Notes: generated by a model not told the origin, from the sequence alone. A DNA stretch of 64,000 bases from Pyropia yezoensis (GCA_009829735.1 CM020618.1:23979346-24043345); one strand, 5' to 3'. Numbered from the stretch's first letter, positions 20,849-32,677 are shown. A program made the numbers and translations.

Positions 20849-21210
20849 TGTAGCAATATGGTTGACCGTATTGTGACCCTATATTAGGGGAGCTACTTCT
20901 AACCCTTAACTTTCAATTTGGGAGTCCGCACTGGTCACGGTATCTATAAGTTACGTATGACCAGAGGGACTTGCATCTTGGGGTGGAGGGTAGTTAGTAG
21001 TGTCTTCGAGGGTTTATAACGAGGGGGCCGGCGGCGAATCCACCGCCGGCCATGGTAGAACAACAAACCCCTCCCATTTGGGCTCCCATCTTGGTCCCGT
21101 GGCTTGCGCTCCAAGGACAGCAACCTTGGCCTCCCGGTGACGTTGATGCCGATCCCCCTTGGTGAGTGTTCCCTGAGAGTGGACGCGCAGCGGATACCTA
21201 TTGTGCTACA
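20849..21210 (+). repeat. element A 5' LTR
   Basis: 362 bp, TGTAGC...GCTACA, preceded by TCGCC. TTTATAA at 21013-21019 is a TATA-like box. It is followed by a 9-bp perfect hairpin GGCCGGCGG/CCGCCGGCC (21026-21051). Confidence 0.95.
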
Positions 21211-21211
21211 T

Positions 21212-21228
21212 TGGTGGAGCAGCAGGGG
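21212..21228 (+). other. element A primer-binding site
   Basis: TGGTGGAGCAGCAGGGG begins one base after the LTR and has the TGG expected to pair with a tRNA CCA end. The identical 17 bases follow the 5' LTRs of B and C. Confidence 0.75.
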
Positions 21229-21428
21229 ACGGATTTTCGTCACCCTTGTGGTGACGCCGTCTTCGGCCCTGGCACACGAATAGGGATCCAGTCCTTTTCT
21301 TGTACTCGTGGTGCTGCGATCTGTTTGATTGTGGTTGCGTTTGACTTCGATCTACTGTTACACCCCCCCAACTACCCCCTCGCTCTCTTATTCGTGGTGA
21401 CTGTTACGTCGGTTGACTGATTGTGACT

Positions 21429-23312
21429 ATGTCTACCCAAGAGACGGGGAACGTTCAAGATGACGGATCGGCGTCGACGCCGACCCCGGAGCTGAACCCG
21501 GGAACCGGGATCGGTATCCCGATCGACAACAGTGAGACGCCGATGCTCTCCGGTGCCGGATCGACGTTTTGTACGGCACGGACGGCTGGGGGCGGCGGAC
21601 CTCCGCAACCGTCCTCTGCCGACCTCACTCCGCCGCCACCTTCACCAGGGGACTCCCTGATGGCATCATTGGCTCGCATCGAAGCCCGGTTCTCCGGACT
21701 CGACGCCCGTCAAGTGCGTGCGGAGGACGCAATGGCTGTGCTGATGTCAACGCGCCACACGACGGTACCCCGTCGTGTTCCTCCCACACCGGTACGGTTC
21801 GAACCGGCCGGACTACTTTCGGAGTCAACCAGGGTCGACCCCGGTGTTGCTACTCCTGGACAACCCCCGGACACGGCGAGATATGGATCCGACTCGTCGG
21901 CTGAGTTGGAACGTAGCCATACGGAGCGCTACGCTCGGAGCACCCAGAGCGGGCTCCGCGGACACGATCCGGCGGATACTTACGCCGGAACAGAGTCGGC
22001 GATGGGGGGAGGCGGTACCGTCTCGCAGTATCCCATCGACGACGGAAGCCAAGCAACTAGGGTACCCGAGGCGCCGACGCCGGAAGTTCCAGCGTCACTG
22101 GTGCAAGCGATGACAGCGCAGGTTACTGCGAGCTTACTGAAGCGGATGGAGCCCGATGAGTTTACTCATCAACTGGCCAAGCGACTGGATATCCAGGACG
22201 CAGACACAGAGATTGTCAACGAAGTCTTCAGGTAGGTACTGACTCCTGGTCGTTATCGTTTGGAGGACCGATCCACTCCCGTGTCGGAATCGATGCGTAC
22301 GACCTCGCACCGAGCGATCCGCTCTATGCAGACCCTTATGAAGGGAGTCCCTATGTTCGGGGGCCCGAACGGACGCCCGTTGGCAGTCATTGGCTTCTTG
22401 ACTAGCTTCAAGGCAGCCGCGGACAAGGCACTCGTCAACGAGGGGCTGGCGCTGGAGATCCTCCCCTTCTTTGTTGATGAACGGGTCCGAGGCATCCTCC
22501 GCCAGGCATCCCCGATGCTGGGAATGAGGGTCGCAGCCACCCTCATGGATTACCGTGGTATACTGAAGGAGCTGCTTAGCAGCTACCTCAGTGAGGACAA
22601 GTGCGAAGACCACTATCGGGCCCTTCGCACCGCCACCGCCCAGTCCTGGGAGGATGAGGAGATGTTTGGACGCCGGATCCAAGAACTCGACTCCGAGCTG
22701 GGGAAGCTTCTCGGCGAAGGGGAGGTACGGGCCATCCTGTTCGCAGGAGTACCCAACTATGTGCGGATATCCGCACGGGGAGCCAATACGGCTCGGACGA
22801 GCTTCAGTCGACTGATGCATATGTGCACGTCCCTAGGGGACGCCTACCGGGTGCTACACCCGGAATGTGCCTTAGCCCCGAAGCCCAAGGGCGGGGGAGG
22901 CAAGCCCAGTCTTACCCCGGTACCGAGGCAAGAGAAGGTGGAACGTAAGGCCGCACCAGTACTGGTGGCGACCGAACATACCCCTACGGGTGAGGATGAA
23001 CCTCTAGTCGACCAACAGGGCCACCTGTTGCTACCGGCGACGCCGGTGATTGATGAGCATGGTACGGTAGCGTACATCGCCCCGGCTGGGACCCAGTTCC
23101 AAGTCAACGAGGGAGCGGGCCGGCGCGTCCCGTATGTGCGGACTACGGGGTATGCCCCGGTTACGGGTAACCCCCACCAACCCCTGACGACATGGGCGGT
23201 GCGTACGGAGGCACCTCCGCACATCGCTGGTAGAACCAACCGGCTGGGGGAGTCCATGTTCCGGTTGGCACCGGGACCCAAGGCCTACCAAGGGGCAGGC
23301 ACTCGGGCACCT
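21429..23312 (+). pseudogene. gag: element A gag, 5' portion (interrupted by B)
   Basis: Collinear with the intact gag of element C from the ATG at 21429 (MSTQETGNVQDDGSAS in both). An in-frame TAG at 22233-22235 replaces a Ser codon of C. Element B is inserted at 23313, inside the segment before the zinc knuckle. The rest of gag resumes at 32678. Function by family: capsid/nucleocapsid of the virus-like particle. Confidence 0.88.
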
Positions 23313-23781
23313 TGTGGCAGTATTGACCCCCAGGTAGGGGGGCAACACATGCCATGCAAGGGGCGGCAGGCCACTAGCCTGATCCGTTCCTCCCCCTGCA
23401 TTTGGGTCCAAATTCCCTAAGTTTGGGATAGTTAGCTTAGTAATAAATCCAACTTGGATTTGAGGGTTTTCTGCATTTATCGTCTTGAATTTTCGTGTGG
23501 CCCGGTGGGCAGGTGCTGGGGTGGGAGATTCTGAGTGACGAGATTCTGAGGGGACCCTGGGGGGGTAAGGGGAGGGACAGCGGGGCTTGGCCCTGCGTCC
23601 CCGTCCCGACCAAGAAACTGTTGGACCACACACCATCTTCTTGTTTGTCAGTGGGGGGATTGCCCCACAACAGGGATAGAGTGTGTGCGACTTGCACTTC
23701 TTCCGGTCCCCCCGACACGGGAGGCAGCCCTTGTACACCGCCCCAACTTGGGTGCCGTGTGTGCGAGAGGTTTTTGCCACG
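23313..23781 (+). repeat. element B 5' LTR
   Basis: 469 bp from TGTGGCAG to TTGCCACG; the final A of the expected CACA end is changed. Followed by the primer-binding site at 23784-23800. Confidence 0.92.
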
Positions 23782-23783
23782 TT

Positions 23784-23800
23784 TGGTGGAGCAGCAGGGG
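23784..23800 (+). other. element B primer-binding site
   Basis: TGGTGGAGCAGCAGGGG, identical to that of A and C although the LTRs and proteins of B differ from theirs. Confidence 0.75.
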
Positions 23801-23900
23801 ACAGAGGTAAACTTTACCTCCGGGTGCACCCGGGTGTAGGGGGCCCTCTGTCTCAGAGGAACGGTGGACTTGGACCGTGTCATACGGATCGTCAGCCAAC

Positions 23901-25847
23901 ATGGCTAGTTCGGACCCCCCGTCGTCCGAGGAGTACACGGGTGACGCACGTACTTCAGTGCCTTTGAATACTGGTGAGACACAGGTGGGTTGACCTGGGG
24001 TCGTAGAGGGACTAGAGGTCCCTCAAGCCAGCAGGACTGGAAGTGCGGGCGGGCAACAGGCCACCCCGACTCAGTCGGGAGTTCACTCGGGTGACACTTC
24101 TGATGTGGGTGGGCCGAAGTCTGGCCACCGTGTGGTACACTCAACGGGAACGTCCCAAGGGGTGAGGACTGTCCCCGCGGGTTCCACTCGGGTTGGAGCC
24201 AACTTTGGCTTGGAGCCGTCGCCAACTAGGCTTTCGGAGGACGGCGGACCTCCGTTGGTCGGCGATGGGCTCGCGCCCATGCCCCCGGTTGAGACCCATG
24301 AGGAACGTGGTTACCCCTCAGGGGGACTCCCGGAGGCGGACCGAGACTCAACTGGAGTCGACAATCCACTCCTCGCGGAAACTGTCCGTCGGGAGGCGAC
24401 CAATGTGTTGCGGCAGACTTTGCCGGACCTGGTGGTCACGATGACGAATACTATTCTGAATCAGATTGTGGCGAGTTTGCCAGATGGTCTTAATGTCCAG
24501 ACCGGATTGGGACTTTCGAGCCCGCAGGCGCAGGGGGAATCCCTCCTCACGCCTATCTCAGGTCGCCCCGAACAGGGGGCGACACCTGTGACTCCCAACG
24601 AGGGAGCCACACCATACTCGGTGGGGCGTACGCCCTTCACGGGGGAGTTTCCCCCGGAAAAGCCGGCGGCTACAGCAAGGTCGCCGCGCCAGACTACAGG
24701 CACTGAGGGTGAACTTACCCCAGTGCCACAGCGGCTATTCCCTCAACGTGAGGTGCCGCCCAAGATCCAGGTAGCCAACCCGGTCTACCAGAGGATCTTT
24801 GACTGTGAGACCTACGCCCTCCACAACAAGTCGGTGGCGTATGGTCCTGTCCAGGCCCGAGCCATGGGCCGTGCCAAGAAGAATGCACTTCACTCTTTTG
24901 GGCACAAAGCGGAGTGGGATGGAGCTCCCCCCCTCCGTGTCTTTGAGTTTCAACGTCGTTTCACAAAAGCCTGTGACGACAATGCCATAAGTGAAGGCAT
25001 GGCTTTCTACATGCTACAGGAGCTTAGGAAGGGCGACCTGCGGACAGAACTTATGTCCGTCATGCCCAGCTCCTCAAGTGGAGGCGCTGGTGAGGTGACG
25101 TCCTCTTTGGAGCTCGTCAACTGGTTGTTGAGAGCCATGGTGGATGAAGCAGCGTTGGCTTCTCAAGTCGAGGAGCTTACGCAAGCCCATGAGGAAGAGG
25201 CCGAGGACGAGTTGTCTTTTGCGGAGCGAGTCCGTAAGCTCAACAATCTTTGTGGGTTTCTTCATCCACAAGCTGTGGTGAAGAGTCGGTTTGTGGAGGG
25301 ACTCCATTGGTCAGTCCGGATGGAGACCCGGGAGCATAACACTGCCCGGGCGACCCTGGCCGAGTTGGCTAGGTTCGCCTACCGCAGAGGTGAGGCCTAC
25401 CGCAAGTTGCGGGAGGAACAACGCCAGGAGCGTCAGGCCGAGTTGGCCAAGGAACGTGAGGAGGCGTGCCAGGCCAGAGAGTTGAGAGAGGCACGCCGAA
25501 TCCGCAAGGAGAGGGTGGTAGCTGCCGTGGGAACTTCCCAGGGTACCTCTTCGTCTTCCCCAGTCGGGAAGACCCCTCCGGGAACTGACAATCGGTGTTG
25601 GAACTGCAACTCCGATGGACACTGGGCATATGATTGCCCCAAGCTGAGTAAACGCATCCAACAACTTGTTAGGAATGCGAGTAAGAAGTCGGCTACGAAC
25701 GAAGTACGTTCACGCCGCGAGGGTGGGTTTCGACCGGTCGTGGCGGTCGCCACACCCTCGGCGGAGGAGGCGGACACGTCGTCCTCGGACTCGTCGTCTT
25801 CCCCTCCGCCCTCAGATTCGGACGCCAAGTCGGCGGGAAACGAATGA
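23901..25847 (+). pseudogene. gag: element B gag with one premature stop
   Basis: The true start is the ATG at 23901 (MASSDPPSSEEY). The frame is broken once by TGA at 23991-23993 and is then open to TGA 25845-25847. A long disordered N-terminus precedes a helical capsid region (about 24750-25500, with a strongly charged coiled-coil-like end). The zinc knuckle CWNCNSDGHWAYDC is CX2CX4HX4C. An acidic Ser/Asp tail follows and ends AGNE. Pol is in the -1 frame. Confidence 0.88.
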
Positions 25848-25891
25848 CCGTTGGAGCTGGCCGTCCGAAGCTCACAACGGCAGCCTCGGCC
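25835..25891 (+). promoter_or_regulatory. -1 ribosomal frameshift signal of element B (heptamer, hairpin, possible pseudoknot)
   Basis: GGGAAAC (25835-25841) is in phase (G GGA AAC) and is followed by GAA TGA. After a six-base spacer, CCGTTGGAGCT (25848-25858) pairs with AGCTC-A-CAACGG (25869-25880), 11 bp with one bulged A. Five loop bases GGCCG (25859-25863) can pair with CGGCC at 25887-25891 to form a pseudoknot. The pol frame is open through this point. Confidence 0.85.
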
Positions 25892-28342
25892 AAGTGGGCC
25901 AAGAGGACGAACCAACCGTGCCGGATACTGCGGCGACCTAAGGGAGTCCGCCCACCTCGGGTAGGACTCCCCAAGAACGTAAACCCACGTCGGGTCATCG
26001 CGGTGCTGACCGGTGAGAACTTCCAGGTGGCTGGACGGGTGCAACGTGCCCCCGGCCTTGCCACCTGTGCCCGTATCGTACTTGATAGTGGGTCAGGAGC
26101 CTCCTTGATACGCAAGTTGCCATTACCAAAGGAGATGAAGCTCCAACGCTGGAGGTCTACAGCTGACCATCTGATCGATATCAATGGTGGGGTACTTCCC
26201 ATCGTTGGTGCCGTGACCCTACCAACTAGGTTGGGGACCCATGAGGTCGACGTGACCTATGGAGTAGTTGAGAATATATCAGTACCCCTGCTTCTGGGTA
26301 CCCCTTATGTTGTTACACAAGTGCCTTTGATTTGTGGCCCTGAGTATTGGGTCAAGTCGATGAATGGGGAAACCATCTCCATCCTTGGTAAGGGAACGTC
26401 TGTGGCTCCTGTGACAGTCTCACAGTCGAAGCCTGTTTGCTCTGTGAGAGAAGGGTTTACTGCTACCCTGCGTTTAGCCCGTAAAGTCACGTTGCCCCCC
26501 AACTCGGTGGCGCACGTTGACGTTGTAACTGATTATACGGGGAACGGGTTGGTGCACCCTCACCCCCGTCTTGCTCGCAAGCACCAAGTGCATGTTGCCC
26601 TTGGCACGATGGACTCCAAAGCGGGAGTCCCGTGGAGAATTCAGGTTATGAACCTGAGCTCGTCGCCCAAGTACTTCAAGTCGGGAGCCAAGTTCGGCTA
26701 TATCGACGAATATGAGGGACCAGTAGTAGCGTTCACCCTCAATGCGGGCGCGAGTAGCGACCCAAAGTCAGGAAAGGAGAAGCACGAAGCCAAGTCGGCC
26801 GCCTCTCCTCGGCCCCATGTGAACATGGAGGGTGTTCCCGCCAGGTTGAGGGTTCAAGTTGAACGCCTCTTGGACCAATATCGCAAGTTGTGGGATGGTC
26901 AATTGGGACTCATGAGAGCTACCCAACACCGGATCGAGTTGAAGCCCGGTGCACCCCCTATACGCCAACAACTGTATAGGGGAGGACCCCGTTCAAGGGC
27001 CCTCGTCAAGGAGCAAGTTGCTCGCATGGAGGCCCTCGATGTGATCGAGGCCAGTAACGCCGAGTGGGCGAGTCCGGTGGTTATCGTCCCCAAAGTTGAT
27101 GGGACCCCCCGGTTCTGTATCGACTACCGTAAGCTCAACGAGAGCACGGTGAAGGACACTTATCCCCTACCTAGGATGGACGACGATCCGGACTCTCTGG
27201 GGGAGGCAACCGTGTTCTCTACTCTGGACTGTAACGCGGGGTACTGGCAAATCCCCATTGCCCCGGAAGACAGGCATAAAACTACCTTTACCTGTCACTG
27301 TGGTACCTACCAGTGCAAGCGCCTACCGTTTGGACTGTGCAACGCTCCGGCAACTTTCCAGCGCGCTATGGACATGATGCTGGCCGGAGTACGGTGGCAG
27401 ATCTGTCTCGTGTACCTAGACGATATCATTGTGTTCTCCCGAAGTCCGGAGGAACACATTGGCCATCTTGGCCAGGTGTTCAAGCTACTTGCTGACACCG
27501 GTGTGTCACTGAAGGCGAGTAAGTGCCACCTCTTCACTCAAGAGGTGGAATACTTGGGACATGTTGTCCGTCCGGGGCGCCTTAGTGTCAACGAGAAGAA
27601 CTTGAGGGCCGTCCGTAAGGCTCAGTACCCCGGGACCCAGACCCAGATGAGGAGCTTCCTCGGGATGTGTAACGTGAACCGACGTTTCACCAAGAGCTTC
27701 GCCAAGGTGGCGAAGCCATTGAATGAGTTTGTTAGCTCAACGCTACCGAAGAACCTGCCTCCCCCAAGTCGGGTGGAGCAGGAATCCTTTGAGACTCTTC
27801 GGGACCTTCTGCTGAAGCCCCCTATCCTGGCTATTCCCCGGTTGGGAGGCCACTACATCCTGGATGTGGACGCTAGCTACGACCAACTTGGTTGTGTGTT
27901 GCTTCAGCAGCAGCCGGACAAGGAGTACTTGCCGGTGGGATACTTCAGCAAGGGGCTGAACTCGGCCGAGAAGAACTACGGAGTCACTGAGTTGGAAGGG
28001 CTCGCAGTGGTGTTGGCGGTGACGTCACTTCGTCACTACCTAGAGGGTGAGAAGTTCCTCATCCGCTGTGACCACCGCGCGTTGCAGTTCATCTTTAAGA
28101 CGGATTGTACGAACACTCGTCTCAACCGGTGGAGGGTGCGACTGGCACTCTTCAACTTTGATATTGAGGACCGACGTGGCAGGCAACATGCCCTTGCCGA
28201 CGGCCTTTCTCTGGTACCTACCGAGGGGCTGGACACTAACCCAGTCGATGAGGACATCCCCATCGTGGGGTTAGTCACGCGCTCGGGTCAGGCGTTGAAG
28301 CCCGAGGTGCCAGGGAACAAGAAGTACTTGCCCTGTCCCTAG
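25844..28342 (+). CDS. pol: element B Pol, protease-RT-RNase H part
   Basis: An 832-residue open frame overlapping the gag stop in the -1 frame. The protease uses DSG (IVLDSGSGASLI, about residue 80). RT has FCIDYRKLN, NAGYWQIP and the active site YLDDIIVFS (about residue 523). RNase H has LDVDASYDQLGC, VTELEGLAV and RCDHRAL. The frame ends at TAG 28340-28342 because an indel just upstream throws it off the integrase frame, which continues in frame +1 from about 28320 (ALSLDDVVKAQAEDPFC). Confidence 0.9.
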   Translation: MTVGAGRPKLTTAASAKWAKRTNQPCRILRRPKGVRPPRVGLPKNVNPRRVIAVLTGENFQVAGRVQRAPGLATCARIVLDSGSGASLIRKLPLPKEMKLQRWRSTADHLIDINGGVLPIVGAVTLPTRLGTHEVDVTYGVVENISVPLLLGTPYVVTQVPLICGPEYWVKSMNGETISILGKGTSVAPVTVSQSKPVCSVREGFTATLRLARKVTLPPNSVAHVDVVTDYTGNGLVHPHPRLARKHQVHVALGTMDSKAGVPWRIQVMNLSSSPKYFKSGAKFGYIDEYEGPVVAFTLNAGASSDPKSGKEKHEAKSAASPRPHVNMEGVPARLRVQVERLLDQYRKLWDGQLGLMRATQHRIELKPGAPPIRQQLYRGGPRSRALVKEQVARMEALDVIEASNAEWASPVVIVPKVDGTPRFCIDYRKLNESTVKDTYPLPRMDDDPDSLGEATVFSTLDCNAGYWQIPIAPEDRHKTTFTCHCGTYQCKRLPFGLCNAPATFQRAMDMMLAGVRWQICLVYLDDIIVFSRSPEEHIGHLGQVFKLLADTGVSLKASKCHLFTQEVEYLGHVVRPGRLSVNEKNLRAVRKAQYPGTQTQMRSFLGMCNVNRRFTKSFAKVAKPLNEFVSSTLPKNLPPPSRVEQESFETLRDLLLKPPILAIPRLGGHYILDVDASYDQLGCVLLQQQPDKEYLPVGYFSKGLNSAEKNYGVTELEGLAVVLAVTSLRHYLEGEKFLIRCDHRALQFIFKTDCTNTRLNRWRVRLALFNFDIEDRRGRQHALADGLSLVPTEGLDTNPVDEDIPIVGLVTRSGQALKPEVPGNKKYLPCP

Positions 28343-29825
28343 ACGATGTGGTGAAGGCCCAAGCCGAAGATCCCTTCTGCAAGTCGCAGAGGGATACACT
28401 GGATACAGTGGCGGAGACGCGGTTCTTTCTCGGAGACGATGGCCTCCTCATGAGGAGGGGGGTATTCCAGGGGACCGAGCTACTTGTCGTCCCCGCATCC
28501 CTCAAGGACAGTATCCTTGAGAGGGAGCATAACGCTCCCACAGGTGGACACCTGGGGTCTAGTAAGCTGTACCAGACCCTTACGACCAGGTACTACTGGC
28601 CGTCCATGGTGGTGGACATCTACAGTTGGGTGGCTGCCTGCACAAGTTGTGCGCAGAACCGTCTGATGGAACGGCGGCCTACTACGGCTATGCTATTGTT
28701 CCCGGCCAAGGAGCCCTTTGCCGCGTTGGCAATGCACATCCTTGGGCCACTGCCAGTGACCGAGGAGGGCAACCAGTACCTCCTGGTCGTCTGTGACCGC
28801 TTCACGAAACTCACGCGAGCGATCCCACTGGCAGAGATCACGGCCATGTCGGTCGTGCCAGCCTTCCCAGATCACTGGGTTGCCGCTTATGGCATTCGGG
28901 ATAATACACTATCGGACAATGGACCGCAATTTGCGTCTGTACTGTTTCAGGGAGTGCTGGATATGTTGGGGGTCAAGGCAAACTATGCCACCCCCTACCA
29001 CCCACAAACTAATGGGCAGGTGGAGCGTTTCAACAAAACTATTGTTCGGCAGCTGCGCCACTATGTGAGTGAGCACGTGAAAACGTGGGACCAATACATT
29101 CCTATTCTTACCACTGCCTACAATTCGCAGGTTCACTCATCTACCGCGAAGTACCCCTCGCTTTTGTGACCCCCCGTCGCGTGCGGTCTATCGCCGTGCG
29201 GCAGCCGCTCCCAGCTAGGGAGGATGGTGGCAGTACGCCTACTCCTACTGAGAGTAAGGCGGAGTTCGCTGCTAGGCTTGAAAAACTCATCCCTAAACTC
29301 AGGGCTGAGATGGACAAAGCACAAAAGCGCTACAAGTGTACCTTTGACAAAAAGGTGCGCAATGCTAAGCATGTCCCCGAGCAGGGTGACTGGGTACTGG
29401 TACACTCCCACACCCCAACTGGGGGTAAATTGGTATTCCAGTCGAAAGGGCCGTACCAGGTCCTTCGTACTGATGGGCGGCGCTTCACCATCGAAAGTGA
29501 CGATGGGGTCCGCACAGTGAACGGACAGGACGTGGTCAAAGTTGCACCACCGCCTGCAGGCGACCCAGCTTGGGCGCGTGCGTTGGAAGCGTGGCGCCTC
29601 CCCTCCGTGCCTGCGGCCAAACAGGGCCCGCAGGAGTACGTGTTCGATAAGTTCATCGACCACGGCTGGGATGAGGACACTAACCGCCTCATGTTGAGGG
29701 TGCGTTGGTTCGGCTACAAAGCCAAGGATGATACGTGGGAATATGTGGAGAACCTTCCCGCTGAGAAGGTCCGGGCATACTGTGCCCGGAATGAGATAGA
29801 CCCTAACAGCCCCCCCTCAACATGA
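28343..29825 (+). pseudogene. pol: element B integrase and chromodomain, frameshifted
   Basis: The integrase HHCC zinc domain (HNAPTGGHLG ... CTSCAQNR) and core lie in one frame to 29169. A second frameshift near 29150 moves the C-terminal part to another frame ending at 29825. The first catalytic Asp is His (AMHILGPL); the second Asp (LSDNGPQF) and the Glu (NGQVERFN) remain. The last 55 residues form a chromodomain (LMLRVRWFGYKAKDDTWEYVENLP), marking a chromovirus whose integration may be guided by chromatin marks. Confidence 0.88.
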
Positions 29826-30268
29826 GGGAAGGCAGAGTAACAATGCCAAGAGAGTGCTTCAAGTCGAAGTGGTACGCAGAGTGGCTTTTCAGTACAGCCC
29901 TAACCCTCACACTCTCACAACAAAGGCAGCTGCCAACTAGGCATGCATGCTAGACTCTCGAACCCCACGGCCCTCGCCCTCACGTGGAGGCGAGCGGCGA
30001 GACCCACGGCGATAACGCTCCCCACCAGTCGGCGCTCCAAGTCGGAACCGTCGCGCCCCTCACGGTCGCGCAAGTGGCGACGACCGCAGCTGCTCTTCTG
30101 CTTAGTCTTGCGCGCAAGTTGGCGACGCAGACGCCGGACCGACTCCGACTCTGACGGAGGAGGGGACTCCGAGACGGAGTACGACAACTCGTCTTCCGAC
30201 ACGGAGGGAGAGCGTCGGGAGCGTCGTCGACGACGGCGAGGAGGCGAGTATGCCCGGCTCGCACGACG
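29826..30268. other. element B spacer between convergent pol and antisense ORF
   Basis: Non-coding on the plus strand. On the minus strand the antisense frame stays open past its stop as an Arg/Ser-rich stretch to 29915. Confidence 0.5.
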
Positions 30269-31870
30269 TTAGCCACGCTCAAGTGGGGCTGGCTGGGGCA
30301 TAATAGCCCCAATGCGAGCCAACTCGGCCGTCATAAACTCCGCCACCGACTCGCACTTCGCGGTCGCCACTGCAGTACGAACGCGCTCCTCAAGATGAGG
30401 AGTCGCGGAAGCTTGCAGGGTTTCGGTCGACGTGGCCAACCAGGAAATGGTGCGCACCAACGTGGTGATCATCATCTCCGAGGTCAGAGGCGTAGCCGAT
30501 AACACCAACTTAGGGTAAACCGTCAGAAGGGTGGCCCCCAAGATGGGGGACACCGGGGTGGACGACTCAACGGCCACGCTAATCGGGATGTCCCCGTGCG
30601 GCTGGTAGGGGACAGGAGGAAGTGGAGGGTCACGCCGAGGTGGCGGTGCCCTGGTGTAACTGCGACCCCTACTCGGGGCCCCCGCAGTGGGCTGAGTCAT
30701 GTGGTCATCATGCGAAGGCACGGCCATAACTATGGCCTTGTCTGGGGGCGGCGCAGTGTGGCGATCCACCCCTGGGGCATACGGGTAGTCCCCAACGCCC
30801 AACCCCTCTCGTAGCACCACACGGCCGTCGTGAAGTTCACGAGCGACCCATACGAGCTGGCGAAGTGCGCCATCGTCCTTGGGCCCACGAGTGGGGCGGC
30901 GCAACTTGTGCTCAATGCTCTCCCACTCGAAAAACCTGTGGAGGCGGAGCATCTCCTCAAGTAGAGTGAGTTGTGCTGATGAGCACCCCTCAGCAACTAG
31001 CTGAGGGGTGAGCTGTTCCAAACCTTGGATAAGCCGGCGGGGAAGATGCCAGAGCATCCCCCGCCGCTGGACACAGGACACCCAGGTCGACATGACCTCG
31101 AGGAGCCACGGGGTGGCCAACATGGCCCACACCAGGTGATCTGGGCTAGCCGTCAACATGACGGAGCCGAAGTGGTCGAGTAACCGTGGCAGGAACGCCG
31201 GGAACCCGTAGGGGACCTCAACTTGAGGCCACCGCTCGGATTTCTTCGGGTAGTACTGCTCTTTACTGGCGGCGGACTGCTGCGGAAACTCAAGTTGAGC
31301 CGAGGTCACCATGTAGGGACCTCGCCGGAAGTCTTTCTTCATCCGCACATCAAAGTGATGAGTGTGCGGATCGGCCTCGTGAAGGTACGGGGGGCGAGTT
31401 GCGACCGCGTCCCAAGTAAAGGTCGGCAAGTCGCCGGGACCCGGGATAGTTCCCCCGCGGTCCATCATGGCCTCGGCCCGCTGTCCGTCCTCGACCTCCT
31501 CATCGTCCAGGAAGGCAAACTGGTCCGTCATGAAGCCGGCAGGGAACCGGACCCTACGTGGATACTTGTCCCGTAGGCGGTCCCATACCCGACCCATCGC
31601 TGCGCCAAGTCGGCCACAGCGAAGAACAGTCAACCCCTCCTCATACAGAGGCCAAGCGGGGTAAAACCACCGCCCCAAGGCCTCACGCGGGACAACTTGA
31701 CGCGCCTCCGGGGGAGATCCCGCCGTCAACCCAAAGCCGGGTCACGCGGGAGTCCCATCCCCCGGAGTAACCGCGGAGCCCCCGCCGGAAGTCCCGGCGG
31801 GCGCCGCACCGCAGGAGGTGTCCTCCATACGTTCATCGAGGGAGTCCGTCTCCGCCCCCGGGGTCGCCAT
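30269..31870 (-). pseudogene. element B antisense ORF (one in-frame stop)
   Basis: From the minus-strand ATG at 31870 (MATPGAETDSLDERMEDTS) to the TAA at 30269-30271, 534 codons with one TGA at 31742-31744. From 31729 downward it is fully open for 486 residues. It has folded-looking segments (ALGRWFYPAWPLYEEGLTVL, FPAGFMTDQFAFLDDEEVED, LLDHFGSVMLTASPDHLVWA), a Pro/Arg-rich stretch and a helical end. The part with LVWVARELHDGRVVLREGLG matches the antisense ORF of element D. No known domain, signal peptide or membrane span. Its role in the element is unknown. Confidence 0.75.
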
Positions 31871-32208
31871 GGCTCTCCCCAAGTTGGGGAGAGACGCTCT
31901 GGCTACAGCGGCACGAGACCCGCCTCGAGTTGAGGGGGACTCGGATCGTGGGTAGACGGGTGGCCTCCCCAGCGTGGGGCGGCCCAAGGGAAGGTGAAGG
32001 GGATGTGGTGGTAGTGGCGAAGTGAGAACCGGGGAGAGCAAGCTGCCGAGTGGGCAAGCTTGAGGAGAGGGGCGGTCAACGTGACCGCCTTCACATCCAC
32101 GTTACGTACTCAAGGGGGGACAGCAAGTCGCGCCCCCAACGCCGAGACGTGCGTTTACGCACCCCCTCACAGGGCCGACCGGGTCGGTCGGAACTGAGGA
32201 GAGGGGAG

Positions 32209-32677
32209 TATGGCAGTATTGACCCCCAGGTAGGGGGGCAACACGTGCCATGCAAGGGGCGGCAGGCCACTAGCCTGATCCGTTCCTCCCCCTGCATTTG
32301 GGTCCATATTCCCTAAGTTTGGGATAGTCAGCTTAGTAATAAATCCAACTTGGATTTGAGGGTTTTCTGCATTTATCGTCTTGAATTTTCGTGTGGCCCG
32401 GTGGGCAGGTGCTGGGGTGGGAGATTCTGAGTGGCGAGATTCTGAGGGGACCCTGGGGGGATATGGGGAGGGACATCGGGGCTTGGCCCTGCGTCCCCGT
32501 CCCGACCAAGAAACTGTTGGACCACACACCATCTTCTTGTTTGTCAGTGGGGGGATTGCCCCACAACAGGGATAGAGTGTGTGCGACTTGCACTTCTTCC
32601 GGTCCCCCCGACACGGGAGGCAGCCCTTGTACACCGCCCCAACTTGGGTGCCGTGTGTGCGAGAGGTTTTTGCCACA
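32209..32677 (+). repeat. element B 3' LTR
   Basis: 469 bp from TATGGCAG (first G changed) to TTGCCACA, then CACCC of A's gag. Confidence 0.92.

Larger units (their letters stand above)
23313..32677 (+). mobile_element. gypsy chromovirus element B, nested in gag of A
   Basis: Two LTRs of 469 bp with the outer-end pattern TGTGGCA...TGCCACA, about 98% identical. Flanks are CACCT (23308-23312) and CACCC (32678-32682), a 5-bp duplication with one change. It contains gag, pol and an antisense ORF. Gag has one premature stop and pol two frameshifts, so it is not autonomous now. It inserted after A. Confidence 0.94.

Noticed and set aside
28320-28348. The RNase H/integrase frame change in B as a programmed shift
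   Set aside because: C and A read through this point in one frame, there is no slip heptamer, and a second frameshift follows near 29150. Decay is the simpler explanation.
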